From Bacteroidota bacterium (GTDB lineage Bacteria > Bacteroidota > Bacteroidia > Chitinophagales > Saprospiraceae), in the NCBI GenBank assembly GCA_019136675.1, contig JAGVTV010000026.1, positions 1-37,154 of the forward strand: 37,154 nucleotides of DNA, written 5' to 3'. A program made the position numbers and the translations under genes. Below are positions 25,556 through 34,610 of this stretch, one piece after another. The notes under the pieces are model-generated. The model saw only the letters and a program-made list of their open reading frames with translations, searched no databases and was not told where the DNA came from. How positions within the stretch are numbered: position 1 is the stretch's first letter; each line of letters begins with the position of its first letter.

Positions 25556-26155
25556 TTACTCCTCGTCAATGTCGCCACAGTAGCAGAAATTTTCTACATG
25601 GGAAGTAAGATCTGGAAAAAAGATGTGGAAATGCTCTTCCAGTACCTGCCGGTGTTGTCTGAGGTCCAGGTGGGCCTTATCAAAACTGTTGCTGAAAGAA
25701 GCCCTCGCACGTACCCTGTCAAAGGTCCTGATCAGCTTTTCCTCCGTGCTGCAGCTCATCAGGAAATCTCCTTCCACCATCCTCATGATCACAGGTCTGT
25801 ATTTTTCTGGGACCAACTCCGTATTCTTTAACAGGATACCATACACCCTTTCCCTAAACTGACCCAGTGGCTCACTGCTGTATCCGTCCCAGTGTACGCT
25901 CAGGATATGGTCGTAAAGGATGTCAATCGTCACCGGAGAGTATTTGCCTTGTGTCGGACGCAGCAATCTGATCGATTCCCTGACGGTGGGGTGGCTGTCC
26001 GTGTAGCTGTCTATAAGTTTGTGCAGTTTTACTCCTGCCATGAATGGGTCAGGAAGCCGGTCTGCCTCAGCTTTTGACAGCATGTCAGCCAGAAAATTGC
26101 CCAGCATTAAGGAAGGGTCATGGCACGATAGCAGAGTATGGGCCAGATAATTCAT
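25556..26155 (-). CDS. acpH: Acyl carrier protein phosphodiesterase
   Basis: 199 residues from ATG 26155. Removes the 4'-phosphopantetheine prosthetic group from holo-ACP. Family pattern: MNYLAHTLLSC, GNFLADML, AGVKLHKLIDSYTDSHPTV (metal/His-Asp region) and ITIDILYDHILSVHW-like VTIDILYDHILS, followed by a helical C-terminal half. Start choice: the frame is open to 26254 but would overlap the end of smc and add residues unlike the family, which begins MN(F/Y)LAH; ATG 26155 lies 4 bases after the smc stop. Second gene of the smc operon. Confidence 0.92.
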   Translation of the reverse strand: MNYLAHTLLSCHDPSLMLGNFLADMLSKAEADRLPDPFMAGVKLHKLIDSYTDSHPTVRESIRLLRPTQGKYSPVTIDILYDHILSVHWDGYSSEPLGQFRERVYGILLKNTELVPEKYRPVIMRMVEGDFLMSCSTEEKLIRTFDRVRARASFSNSFDKAHLDLRQHRQVLEEHFHIFFPDLTSHVENFCYCGDIDEE

Positions 26156-26159
26156 GCAC

Positions 26160-29100
26160 TTAATTGAGGTCCTCCAGCACCGGCTGATGATTAAGAGACC
26201 TGAAGTCCACCGGACTGACAGAAGATACTCCGGGCTCCGACATGTAGATGCCATAGAGGACGTTGACTTCCGCCATGGTCGATTTGTTGTGCGTCACGAT
26301 AATAAACTGTGATTCGCTGCTGAATTTTTGGATTATTCTGTTGAATTTCTGAATATTGGCGTCATCGAGAGGTGCATCTACCTCGTCAAAAATGCAGAAT
26401 GGTGCGGGTTTTAGAAGGTAAAGGGCAAAAAGCAGTGCCGTAGCCGTGAGTGTTTTTTCACCTCCGGACAATTGGCTCAGTGATTTGGGTTTTTTACCTT
26501 TTGGCTTGGCTACGATCTCGATCTCAGATTCCAGCGGATTGGTTGGGTCAATAAGCACCAAATCACAGGTATCATCCTCAGTGAAGAGTGACCGGAATAC
26601 GTCTATAAAATTGGTCCTGATCAAATTAAAAGCCTCCATAAACTGGCTTGTGGCCGTTGTTTCTATCTCCTGCATGGTTTCCATCAGGCTTTCTCTGGCG
26701 TCCAGGATATCTTTTCGCTGTACATTTATATTGTCATAACGTAACTTCATTTCGTTATACGCCTCGACTGCCAGCGGATTGATGTCTCCGTAGGCCTGCA
26801 TCCTTGCCCTTATTTTTTCGACTTCAGAGGTCAGCTCATCCAGGTTATCGTTTTCGTCAGTTGATAATTCAGGCTGATCCTTGAGGCTTGCTCCAAACTC
26901 GATTCTCAGCCTTTCTTCTACCGCCTGCATCTGAAATTTTTGCTCGGTAAACTGATCCTTCATTGTCTGTATGGAGTGCTGAAGCTGGCTTTGTGTTTTG
27001 GTGAGTTGGCGTATCTGATCTTCCAGCTCCATGATGTGGTTCCTGGCTTTGAAAAAATCCTGCTCTGCCTCACTGAGGGTAGATTGAAATCCGGCCTTTT
27101 CGCTGTAAAGCGACTGAAGTTCCTGATCAAGCTTAATAAGCTGGTCCTCAATGTCTATCCGCTCCCTTTCTTCCGAAAGCAGGCGGTGCTTTTCGTTTTC
27201 GATGCGTGCGGTAAGTTCGGAAATCTTGACTTGCTTAAACTCCTGGTCCTTGCTGAAATTTTCCAACAGGTTTTGATGCCTTATAAAGCTGATATTGTCG
27301 GCATTATATTTTTCGCCGGCAGCTGACATCCTTTCGCTGAGCTTGTCCATGTCAGTGGTGCTGCCGTCTTGTGGTTTTTCCAGTTCTGACACCCTGGCCC
27401 TGAGTGTTGCACTTTTAGCAGCAGCATCATCCATTTTGCCTCTCAGCTCAAGGATCTGCTTTTTGCCGGTCAGGACCTTTGTATCGGTCTCCTCCCTGAA
27501 CTGTGCAAAGGACTGAATCATATGCTGCAACTTTATTTTTTCCTCACTGACGGTTTTAATTTGTCGTGTGACGGTATTTATCAGTTGTGTCTGGTCGGAG
27601 TTTTTTAACAAGGCCAGGTCTTTGCGTGCCTCGTCCAGCCTTGCTGAAAACTGTTCTTTTTCCTTATGTCTTTCCTCGAGAAAACGAGCCAGTTTTTCCA
27701 GTTGCTGCTTGCGGCCTATTTTCTTCCCTTCAAACAGCCCCACGGAGCCACCCGAAATGGTAAATCCATGCTGGAGAAGGGTACCGTTTGCGGAGATAAT
27801 AGTAATACCTTCATCCGCTGGAGGTGTATCTTCGATATTCCCCTCATAAATAAAAACATGACCAAGCAGCCTACGCATAAGAGGCTCATATTTTTCGTCG
27901 TAACGCACCACGTCACGGGCGGGTATTAGCCCCGGCACATTAGGCTTTGGGGCTGTAGACAGTTTGCCTATCCTGTCCAGTATCAGGAAATTGGCTTTGC
28001 CTTTTTGGGAATCCCGCAGCAGGCTGATGCCCTGTAGTGCTTCTCTGACATTGTCTACGATGAAGTGATTGAGATACTGGTCCAGAAACATTTCGATAGG
28101 GGCCTTAAATGCCTCGGCTACATCCAGGATGTCGGTCAGGATAGGTGTTTCCTTTTTCCAGTGTTCATGCAGGTATTTGATCGACTCAGGAAATCCCTCA
28201 TAATTTTCGACCATACTTCTGAGCAGGTCGTATTCGTTTTGCTTGGAGTCCAGGTTTCTGTTGGTTTTGTTTAGGTCCTCCTGAAGCAGGTCCCTTTTTT
28301 TCTCTAACTCTAGAATGTCAGCCAGTCTCTTGGTTTCAGATGACTGAAGTTTTTGCAGGTCGGCCTCTCTTGCCCCCAATTCAGAGTCTATTTCCGTGAA
28401 TTTCTGGTTGAGCTGTTTGTTTTCGGATTCTCTTGACCGGAGCATCTCGATTAGGCGGTCCGATTCCTTTTCGATATTTTCAATGGAATTTTTCCAGATA
28501 GCAGCACTTTTCTCCAGCTCAAAAACCTGCCTTTCTATTTCCTGCTTTTCCTTTTGACGCAAGTCAAAACTCATCTTGGCATCCTGAAAGACTGACCTGA
28601 CTGATTCATACACTTTTGAAGAATTTTCCAATACCCCCCTGAGATCCTCCAGTTTTGCCGATTCCCGCCTGATTACCTGAAGGAGTACTCCCAGGTCGTC
28701 AGCTACTTTTGACAGTTCTGTTTCATGCCCGCCTATGGATGTAGCCAGTTGTTCCCTGTTGGTTTTCTTAAAACCCAGTTTTTGAGTCAGGAGGCTTTTT
28801 TCTCCTTCCTTCGTGCGAATCTGGTATACCAGCTCGTTGAGACGCTTCTGGTGGCCCGAGAGTGCGTTTTCCTTGTCGGTATTTGTCTTTTTTTCTTTTT
28901 CGAGATTTGCCTCCAGCTTGTAGAGCAGTCCGTCATTGGTGCGGTAAAGATCCTGCTCGTGGGCTAGCTTTTCAGCCAGACCCTTGTATTTTTCCCTCAA
29001 AGAACGGATAGAAAGGGCCGCATGTCTTAAACTGACATTTTTGTATTCAGTCTTGAGGTCAAAGTATTTTTGTGTTCGCTTAGCCTGTTTTTCAAGGGTC

Positions 29101-29711
29101 TTGAGGTTGCCTTCGATCTCAAACATCAGGTCATCGATTCTGTTGAGGTCATCGGTAGCACTCTTAAGCTTAATGAGGGTCTCTCTTTTTCTGATTTTGT
29201 ATTTTGAGACTCCTGCTGCCTGTTCAAACATCCGTCGCCTGGAGTTTTCCTTGTCTGCGAGGATGTCGTCAACCATGCCCAGGGCAATGATAGCATATGA
29301 ATTTGACCCAATGCCCGTGTCCAAAAAAAGGCTGTTGATATCCTTGAGCCTGCACACTACGTTGTTGAGACGGTATTCAGACTCCCCAGAAGCCCTGTAG
29401 AGGGTTCGGGTGATGGTAACAGTCTGGTATTCCGTGGGCAGGATGTGCTTGTCGTTTTCAAAAGTAAGCGAAACGGAAGCAGTAGCAGCTTCTTTTCTGG
29501 ATTTCGTCCCGTTAAATATGACATCTGACATGGATTCGAGACGGAGTTCCTTGCTTTTTTGTTCTCCCAAGACCCATCTTATGGCATCGACAATATTGGA
29601 TTTTCCGGAGCCGTTGGGACCGACCACACCGATGACATTTTCCGAAAAATTAAGCACGGTGTCATTGGCAAAACTCTTAAATCCCTTGATGTGAAGGCTC
29701 TTCAATCTCAT
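26160..29711 (-). CDS. smc: Chromosome partition protein SMC
   Basis: 1183 residues, full-length SMC. Structural maintenance of chromosomes ATPase that organises and segregates DNA as a dimer with ScpA/ScpB. N-terminal Walker A GPNGSGKSN (31-39), long coiled coil (about 170-505 and 675-1025), a hinge domain between (about 520-660, containing FIVDNVREALQGISLL), then the C-terminal head with the signature LSGGEKTLTATAL and Walker B FCIFDEVDAPLDDAN. scpA and scpB are not in the window. A promoter ends only 7 bases before the ATG, so the transcript is probably leaderless. First gene of a four-gene operon with acpH, aroE and proline dehydrogenase. Confidence 0.96.
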   Translation of the reverse strand: MRLKSLHIKGFKSFANDTVLNFSENVIGVVGPNGSGKSNIVDAIRWVLGEQKSKELRLESMSDVIFNGTKSRKEAATASVSLTFENDKHILPTEYQTVTITRTLYRASGESEYRLNNVVCRLKDINSLFLDTGIGSNSYAIIALGMVDDILADKENSRRRMFEQAAGVSKYKIRKRETLIKLKSATDDLNRIDDLMFEIEGNLKTLEKQAKRTQKYFDLKTEYKNVSLRHAALSIRSLREKYKGLAEKLAHEQDLYRTNDGLLYKLEANLEKEKKTNTDKENALSGHQKRLNELVYQIRTKEGEKSLLTQKLGFKKTNREQLATSIGGHETELSKVADDLGVLLQVIRRESAKLEDLRGVLENSSKVYESVRSVFQDAKMSFDLRQKEKQEIERQVFELEKSAAIWKNSIENIEKESDRLIEMLRSRESENKQLNQKFTEIDSELGAREADLQKLQSSETKRLADILELEKKRDLLQEDLNKTNRNLDSKQNEYDLLRSMVENYEGFPESIKYLHEHWKKETPILTDILDVAEAFKAPIEMFLDQYLNHFIVDNVREALQGISLLRDSQKGKANFLILDRIGKLSTAPKPNVPGLIPARDVVRYDEKYEPLMRRLLGHVFIYEGNIEDTPPADEGITIISANGTLLQHGFTISGGSVGLFEGKKIGRKQQLEKLARFLEERHKEKEQFSARLDEARKDLALLKNSDQTQLINTVTRQIKTVSEEKIKLQHMIQSFAQFREETDTKVLTGKKQILELRGKMDDAAAKSATLRARVSELEKPQDGSTTDMDKLSERMSAAGEKYNADNISFIRHQNLLENFSKDQEFKQVKISELTARIENEKHRLLSEERERIDIEDQLIKLDQELQSLYSEKAGFQSTLSEAEQDFFKARNHIMELEDQIRQLTKTQSQLQHSIQTMKDQFTEQKFQMQAVEERLRIEFGASLKDQPELSTDENDNLDELTSEVEKIRARMQAYGDINPLAVEAYNEMKLRYDNINVQRKDILDARESLMETMQEIETTATSQFMEAFNLIRTNFIDVFRSLFTEDDTCDLVLIDPTNPLESEIEIVAKPKGKKPKSLSQLSGGEKTLTATALLFALYLLKPAPFCIFDEVDAPLDDANIQKFNRIIQKFSSESQFIIVTHNKSTMAEVNVLYGIYMSEPGVSSVSPVDFRSLNHQPVLEDLN

Positions 29712-29718
29712 AAGGTTG

Positions 29719-29748
29719 CAAAGATAGTAAAGTTTGGTGATGTGCCAA
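29719..29748 (-). promoter_or_regulatory. Promoter of the smc operon
   Basis: TTG (29746-29748), 19-base spacer, TATCTTTG (29719-29726) on the minus strand. The box ends 7 bases before the ATG at 29711, leaving essentially no leader. Confidence 0.75.
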
Positions 29749-29893
29749 TATCATGGTGCCTGCATGTAGCTGAACTCCGGTAAAAGTCATTTCAGGCGAT
29801 GTCTCCGCCCGCATAGGGGACGCCCTGTTTTTTTGGTGTGCAAAAACAATTATTAATAAATTCTTAAAAAAGAACCCTGACATGAAACTTTTT

Positions 29894-29924
29894 TTTGTAA
29901 TATGATATTTAAGGGCTAATATTG
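29894..29924 (+). promoter_or_regulatory. Promoter of the DksA-like gene
   Basis: TTTG (29894-29897), 19-base spacer, TAATATTG (29917-29924; one mismatch to TAnnTTTG). The frame's first GTG, 29924, overlaps the box's last base, so ATG 29951 is the start. Confidence 0.6.
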
Positions 29925-29950
29925 TGCGATTTTTTGAAAAAAGAAATGTC

Positions 29951-30661
29951 ATGAGTGAGTCATCCAACATCACGACCAGGTACAGCGATGAAGACCTGAA
30001 GGAATTTAAGACCTTGATCGAGGAAAAACTTGAAAAGGCCAGTACACAGTATGTGAGCCTGAAAGAACAGCTAAAGGATATCACCGAAAACAACAACGAT
30101 GATTTTGCCAAGGACATCACCGACTTTTCGTCTATTCAGACGGAGGTGGAGATGCTCAACAATATGGCCAATCATCAGCGTAAATATATCCAGGACCTCG
30201 AAAATGCCCTGATCCGTATCAATAACAAGTCTTACGGCATCTGTGTCGTGACGGGAGAGCTCATTGACAAAAAAAGGCTTATTGCAGTACCTACCACAAC
30301 CAAGTCCGTCACTGCCAAGACGCAGTCAGAAATGAAGGATGTACAGGTGCCTAAGGAAAGGACACGCGGATTTGATGATATCGATGAGGGCGAAGAGGAA
30401 AAGACTGTAAGGAAGGCAGAGCCGAAAAAACCTGTCATCATTACTAAGGTAATAAAAAAGAATACTTCTGCCTCCAAAGCAGCCGCTGATCTTGATGATG
30501 AAGACCTGGACAAAATCTTTTCAGAGCTGGATGTAATCAAGGAACTTGATGAAACCGAGTTGGGAATAGATGATGCTGACGACTCATACAATGAAGAAGA
30601 AGATCTGGATATGATCGCAGACGATGAGCCGGAAGATTACGATGATGAGGACATGGAATAA
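29951..30661 (+). CDS. DksA/TraR-like protein with degenerate zinc finger
   Basis: 236 residues from ATG 29951. Residues 12-90 are a charged helical hairpin like the DksA coiled coil, which in Proteobacteria enters the RNA-polymerase secondary channel. Residues 93-115 keep the DksA motif SYGICVVTGELIDKKRLIAVP, but only one of the four zinc cysteines (Cys98) remains and the second CxxC is replaced by TTTKSVTAK; this loss is common in Bacteroidota homologues. Residues 140-175 are a charged linker and 180-236 an extremely acidic tail (EEEDLDMIADDEPEDYDDEDME). The acidic tail is longer than in typical DksA. It is divergent from smc. Role in stringent-type control of transcription is inferred from family only. 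Confidence 0.87.
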   Translation: MSESSNITTRYSDEDLKEFKTLIEEKLEKASTQYVSLKEQLKDITENNNDDFAKDITDFSSIQTEVEMLNNMANHQRKYIQDLENALIRINNKSYGICVVTGELIDKKRLIAVPTTTKSVTAKTQSEMKDVQVPKERTRGFDDIDEGEEEKTVRKAEPKKPVIITKVIKKNTSASKAAADLDDEDLDKIFSELDVIKELDETELGIDDADDSYNEEEDLDMIADDEPEDYDDEDME

Positions 30662-30680
30662 TGGCGGTAACCCATGCCGT

Positions 30681-31430
30681 TTAAAACATCCTTGACCATC
30701 CTTCCTGCATTTTTACCAATTCTTCATTGATCCATTGGTAACTGCGGTCGTGCAGTTCAGTTCCGTCTTCCGATTCCATAGGCTGGCCAAAAGACAGTTT
30801 TACCTGTGTGCTCCACTTTGAAAACTGGTAGAAGTATTGTGGCAGGAATTTCTGCAAAACCCACAGATCTGCCTTGTCACGGTATTCGATGGCTACCGGC
30901 ATCACCTCTATGCCATTGGCTGCTGCCTCCAGGAAGGTCCCTTTTCGGAAGGGAAGGGTTGATCTGAGTTTTCCCACTGTGCCTTCCGGATAGACAAGAA
31001 TATTGTATCCTGAGCAAAGGGTCTCTACCAGCTTGCTGCGGGTTTGTGTCCGGGAGTGCTGGTTTTGCCTGTCCACCCAGATGACGCCAGTAATCTCAGC
31101 ACCCTTGTTGATGATCGGATAGTTTTTTACTTCTGCCTTTGCAATAACAAATGCGTCAATGAAACTGCAAAGTACGATGGGGTCGGCAAACGAACGATGG
31201 TTACAAACATAAAGGCAAGCATATTCAGCGGGTTTGCCGGTTGCTTCGATCTTAATATTCAATACGGGGATACATACCCAGTGCAGAAAATGTTTTCTGA
31301 GTCTGAATGCCCTTTCAGGGCTGTGTGCCACAAATAAACACGACAACCCATATAAAAGCATATAAATGACCATCATGCCAAAGACAAGGACGGCCCTGAC
31401 AGCAGCTAAGATATATAGGAAAACTTTCAT
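30681..31430 (-). CDS. plsC: 1-acyl-sn-glycerol-3-phosphate acyltransferase
   Basis: 249 residues. Acylates lysophosphatidic acid to phosphatidic acid in phospholipid synthesis. Two N-terminal hydrophobic stretches (about 5-35) bind the membrane; the catalytic HX4D is His78-Asp83 in CNHRSFADP, and the second block is [16 protein letters not shown] near 145. It overlaps the lysS gene by 4 bases (lysS is transcribed first), so the two are translationally coupled. Ends 20 bases from the convergent DksA-like gene. Another member of the family could have a different acyl acceptor, such as ornithine lipid, so the substrate is moderately certain. Confidence 0.9.
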   Translation of the reverse strand: MKVFLYILAAVRAVLVFGMMVIYMLLYGLSCLFVAHSPERAFRLRKHFLHWVCIPVLNIKIEATGKPAEYACLYVCNHRSFADPIVLCSFIDAFVIAKAEVKNYPIINKGAEITGVIWVDRQNQHSRTQTRSKLVETLCSGYNILVYPEGTVGKLRSTLPFRKGTFLEAAANGIEVMPVAIEYRDKADLWVLQKFLPQYFYQFSKWSTQVKLSFGQPMESEDGTELHDRSYQWINEELVKMQEGWSRMF

Positions 31431-32965
31431 TCCCCGGTTTCCTTCACCTGGGAGGGATCTTTTTCTGGCTTCATCTGAGGAAAAAACAATACATCCTGGA
31501 TGGAAGGCTGATTGGTCATGATCATGGCAAGCCTGTCCATGCCGATACCAAGCCCTGCTGTAGGCGGCATGCCGTATTCAAGGGCTCTCAGAAAATCCTC
31601 GTCCAGCACCATCGCCTCTTCGTCACCTCTTTTGCCGAGTTCAAGTTGAGCCTCAAACCGCTGACGCTGATCAATGGGGTCGTTAAGTTCTGAAAAAGCA
31701 TTGCAGATCTCTTTTTTATTGCAGATGGCTTCAAAACGCTCGACCAGACCAGGTTTACCTGCATGCTTTTTGGCCAGCGGAGACATTTCTACCGGGTAAT
31801 CCGTAATAAATGTCGGCTGTACCAGGTTACCCTCGCAGGTCTCACCAAAGATCTCGTCTATGAGCTTGCCCTTACCCATGGTACCATCTACATGAACATG
31901 GAGTGTTCTGGCTGTATTTCGAAGCTCATCTTCGTCCATTTCGCTTATGTCAATCCCGGTGAAATGTTGTATGGCCTCGTACATGGTATATCTTTTCCAG
32001 GGCCTCTTGAAATCAATGACATTTTCGCCCACCTGCACTCTGGTTGTACCGTGAAGGTCAATGGCCACCTTTTCCACCATTTCCTCCACCAGGCTCATCA
32101 TCCAGTTGTAATCCCTGTAGGCCACATAAAGTTCGATCTGTGTAAACTCAGGATTATGAAATCGGCTCATACCCTCATTGCGAAAGTCCTTGCTAAACTC
32201 GTACACACCGTCAAATCCGCCTACTATAAGTCTCTTGAGGTAAAGCTCATTGGCGATCCTTAGATATAGTTTCATATCCAGGGTGTTGTGGTGGGTGGTA
32301 AAAGGCCTTGCTGCGGCACCACCGTAGAGGGGCTGCAGGATGGGGGTCTCTACCTCAAGGTATCCCTTTGCATTGAGATATTCTCTCATGCTGCTGTACA
32401 TTCTGGTACGTTTGACAAAAACGTCCCTTACATGATCATTGACTACTAGATCCACATACCTTTGTCTGTATCTTTGCTCAGGATCGGTAAAAGCATCGTA
32501 CACGTTGCCTTCATCGTCCTTTTTGACCACAGGAAGTGGACGCAGTGATTTTGAAACTAATTTTATTTCCCGGACATGCACAGTGCATTCACCCATCTGG
32601 GTATAAAATGCAAATCCCCTTACAGCTATGAAGTCACCCAGGTCAAACCATTTCTTAAATGCCTCATTGTATAGGGTCTTGTCTTCGTCAGGGCATATCT
32701 CGTCCCGCGAAACATATATCTGGATTCGACCTGTAGAATCCTGCAACTCCCCAAATGATGCCTTGCCCATGATTCTCTTGCTCATAAGCCTTCCGGCAAG
32801 GGTCACATCCTGATAGGTGCTGTCGCCGTCAGCAAATTTTTCCCTAATCTCCCGTGCAGTGGCATTGACATCTACCCCTTCACTGGGAAAGGGCTCAAAA
32901 CCTGCTTCCCGCAATTTTTGCAGGTTTTCCCTTCTTATCAGTTCCTGCTCACTCAGATGATGCAT
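31427..32965 (-). CDS. lysS: Lysyl-tRNA synthetase, class II
   Basis: 512 residues, typical LysS. N-terminal OB-fold anticodon-binding domain ([29 protein letters not shown]), then the class II catalytic core: motif 1 ([19 protein letters not shown] region), motif 2 [18 protein letters not shown] and motif 3 [13 protein letters not shown] near the C-terminus. All are intact. It is the first gene of a two-gene unit with plsC (4-base overlap). ATG 32965 lies 23 bases from a TACTTTTG box. Confidence 0.97.
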   Translation of the reverse strand: MHHLSEQELIRRENLQKLREAGFEPFPSEGVDVNATAREIREKFADGDSTYQDVTLAGRLMSKRIMGKASFGELQDSTGRIQIYVSRDEICPDEDKTLYNEAFKKWFDLGDFIAVRGFAFYTQMGECTVHVREIKLVSKSLRPLPVVKKDDEGNVYDAFTDPEQRYRQRYVDLVVNDHVRDVFVKRTRMYSSMREYLNAKGYLEVETPILQPLYGGAAARPFTTHHNTLDMKLYLRIANELYLKRLIVGGFDGVYEFSKDFRNEGMSRFHNPEFTQIELYVAYRDYNWMMSLVEEMVEKVAIDLHGTTRVQVGENVIDFKRPWKRYTMYEAIQHFTGIDISEMDEDELRNTARTLHVHVDGTMGKGKLIDEIFGETCEGNLVQPTFITDYPVEMSPLAKKHAGKPGLVERFEAICNKKEICNAFSELNDPIDQRQRFEAQLELGKRGDEEAMVLDEDFLRALEYGMPPTAGLGIGMDRLAMIMTNQPSIQDVLFFPQMKPEKDPSQVKETGE

Positions 32966-32988
32966 CTCAAATCCTTTTTTGTTTGCTG

Positions 32989-32996
32989 CAAAAGTA
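32989..32996 (-). promoter_or_regulatory. -7 box of lysS
   Basis: TACTTTTG on the minus strand, matching TAnnTTTG, 23 bases before the ATG. The -33 region at the right distance is GTTC, only a partial match. Confidence 0.5.
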
Positions 32997-33079
32997 CCAA
33001 ATATTTTCCTTACCCGAACTTAATTTGAGTGATACCCGTCCGCCAGGTTTATAAAATCTGTTGATATGTATTAAAAACA

Positions 33080-33110
33080 ACAAAGGCCCTTCCGTGAGGA
33101 GGGCCTTTGT
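33080..33110 (-). terminator. Strong rho-independent terminator of the RRM gene
   Basis: An 11-bp stem ACAAAGGCCCT (33080-33090) / AGGGCCTTTGT (33100-33110) with a 9-base loop. Read on the minus strand it is followed by TGTTTTTAA, and it lies 29 bases after the RRM stop. Confidence 0.85.
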
Positions 33111-33138
33111 GGAAAAGACTCAATTTTATTATCAGTAA

Positions 33139-33435
33139 TTAATATCTTCTTTCTCTCGGTCTAAAATTGTTATCTCTTCTTGGAGCTGACTGTGGCCTTG
33201 GCTCAGCCTTCTTGCAGACGATGGTCTGACCGTCAAACTGAGTTTCGTTAAGACCCACAATAGCTGCCATACCGGCATCATCTGTAGCCATCTCAACAAA
33301 TGCATAACCTTTTGACCTGCCTGTTTCTTTGTCGGTGATAACCTTTGCAGAAACGACTTCACCATACTGGGCAAATAAACTTTCTAAAGCTTCAGAAGTA
33401 GTTCTGTAGTTTAGTTTTGCAACAAAAATGTTCAT
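33139..33435 (-). CDS. Single-RRM RNA-binding protein (Rbp type)
   Basis: 98 residues. One RNA-recognition motif: RNP2 IFVAKL (3-8) and RNP1 KGYAFVEM (42-49) with the aromatic residues that stack on RNA. A short basic, Arg/Pro-rich tail (RPQSAPRRDNNFRPRERRY) follows. This is the architecture of the small Rbp proteins of Bacteroidota and Cyanobacteria, which act as global post-transcriptional regulators in the few cases studied. It has its own promoter, a leader of about 70 bases with a hairpin and U-tract, and a strong terminator, so it is a monocistronic, possibly self-regulated unit. Confidence 0.94.
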   Translation of the reverse strand: MNIFVAKLNYRTTSEALESLFAQYGEVVSAKVITDKETGRSKGYAFVEMATDDAGMAAIVGLNETQFDGQTIVCKKAEPRPQSAPRRDNNFRPRERRY

Positions 33436-33474
33436 TATAAAAAAAAAATTGAAAATTGAAAAAAAAGATTCTAA

Positions 33475-33494
33475 ATGATTCTCTTTTGAATCAT
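33475..33494 (-). promoter_or_regulatory. Hairpin in the RRM gene leader
   Basis: In the minus-strand RNA, AUGAUUC, a 6-base loop and GAAUCAU form a 7-bp stem. A second GAAUC (33467-33471) directly followed by eight U (33466-33459) could pair with the same GAUUC, giving an alternative terminator-like structure. Confidence 0.4.
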
Positions 33495-33511
33495 GGAATA
33501 CAATGTCGATG

Positions 33512-33542
33512 CAAAGATAATATAAATAATTAAAATTGTCAA
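33512..33542 (-). promoter_or_regulatory. Promoter of the RRM gene
   Basis: TTG (33540-33542), 20-base spacer, TATCTTTG (33512-33519) on the minus strand; consensus match. Leader to ATG 33435 is about 70 bases. Confidence 0.75.
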
Positions 33543-33634
33543 TACTTTAAAGATTAATAAATATGTCCCTTGAAGTTTTGTCTCCCAGACGGAGCCGTAA
33601 GTCCCGAAAAACAACCTTTCAAACCATAAAATTG

Positions 33635-33642
33635 TATTTTTG
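33635..33642 (+). promoter_or_regulatory. -7 box of ctlX
   Basis: TATTTTTG ends 24 bases before ATG 33667. The in-frame TTG at 33640 is the end of this box, so it is not the start. -33 region unclear. Confidence 0.55.
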
Positions 33643-33666
33643 CAGTTCACTCAACCTCTAAATCTT

Positions 33667-34605
33667 ATGGAGCAGCTTACCTCCCACATAATGATGGTCA
33701 GGCCGGCCCACTTCGGCTTTAACGAACAGACAGCGGTCAATAATTCTTTCCAGTCAAAAAACGAATCTCCGGACACGGATTGGCTTAAAAATATCGCCCG
33801 TGACGAATTTGACAGAATGGTGCAGACTCTTACTTCCCGGGGCATCCGGGTGATGGTGGTGGAAGATACTGCTGACCCTGTCAAGCCTGATGCGGTCTTT
33901 CCAAATAACTGGATAAGCTTTCACGAGGGCGGGGTAGTGGTCACATATCCGATGTTTGCTCCCAATCGTCGTATAGAGAGGCGTGAGGACATCATCGAGA
34001 TGGTGGAAAAAAATTATAAGGTACAAAACAGGTATTCGCTTGAGTTTTTTGAAAATGACGACGATCCTCTCATACTCGAAGGTACCGGCAGCATGATCCT
34101 GGACAGACCCAACGGCATCGTCTATGCGTGTATCAGCCAACGGACCAACCCTTTGCTGCTGGACAAATTTAATGTACTTCTGGGTACTCGTTCCGTACTG
34201 TTTAAGTCAGTGGACAGAAACGGAGGCGAGGTGTACCATACGAATGTGATGATGGCCCTGTGTGAGGATTTTGTTGTCATCTGCCTGGAAAGTGTACCCT
34301 CGGCAAGAAGCAAAGAAGAGTTGTTGGCTAGCTTTAAAGCCACGGGAAAGGAAGTAGTCGAGATATCCATGTCTCAGATGGAGGCTTTTGCCGGCAATAT
34401 GCTCGAGGTGAGGTCAAAAGACGGCACCCGTTACTTGTGTTTGTCGCAGACTGCATATGATTCCCTGGATGAGAGCCAAAAAAGCCGACTTTCGGACCGT
34501 ACAAACCTATTGCCCATTGCTATACCTAACATTGAAAAATACGGGGGAGGCAGTGTCAGGTGCATGATGGCTGAGATTTTTCTTGAACCCAAACAGAAAG
34601 GTTAA
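33667..34605 (+). CDS. ctlX: Citrulline-utilization hydrolase CtlX (arginine deiminase-related)
   Basis: 312 residues from ATG 33667. Member of the guanidino-group-modifying superfamily; CtlX enzymes are annotated to hydrolyse citrulline to ornithine. Motifs: MMVRPAHFGFNEQTAVNN, the acidic DAVFPNNWISFH, a GTGSMILDR block, the active-site His in VYHTNVMMAL and the nucleophile Cys299 in GGGSVRCMMAEIF. Start choice is set by the -7 box just upstream. Ends 5 bases from the convergent lipoprotein gene. No other arginine or citrulline gene is adjacent; proline dehydrogenase, which shares the ornithine/proline network, is 9 kb away. Confidence 0.9.
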   Translation: MEQLTSHIMMVRPAHFGFNEQTAVNNSFQSKNESPDTDWLKNIARDEFDRMVQTLTSRGIRVMVVEDTADPVKPDAVFPNNWISFHEGGVVVTYPMFAPNRRIERREDIIEMVEKNYKVQNRYSLEFFENDDDPLILEGTGSMILDRPNGIVYACISQRTNPLLLDKFNVLLGTRSVLFKSVDRNGGEVYHTNVMMALCEDFVVICLESVPSARSKEELLASFKATGKEVVEISMSQMEAFAGNMLEVRSKDGTRYLCLSQTAYDSLDESQKSRLSDRTNLLPIAIPNIEKYGGGSVRCMMAEIFLEPKQKG

Positions 34606-34610
34606 CGGAT

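Noticed and set aside
31763..32263. 166-codon plus-strand open frame
   Set aside because: Antisense to lysS catalytic core; no start context or family features.
33640..33642. TTG start for ctlX
   Set aside because: It is the end of the TATTTTTG box; ATG 33667 matches the family.
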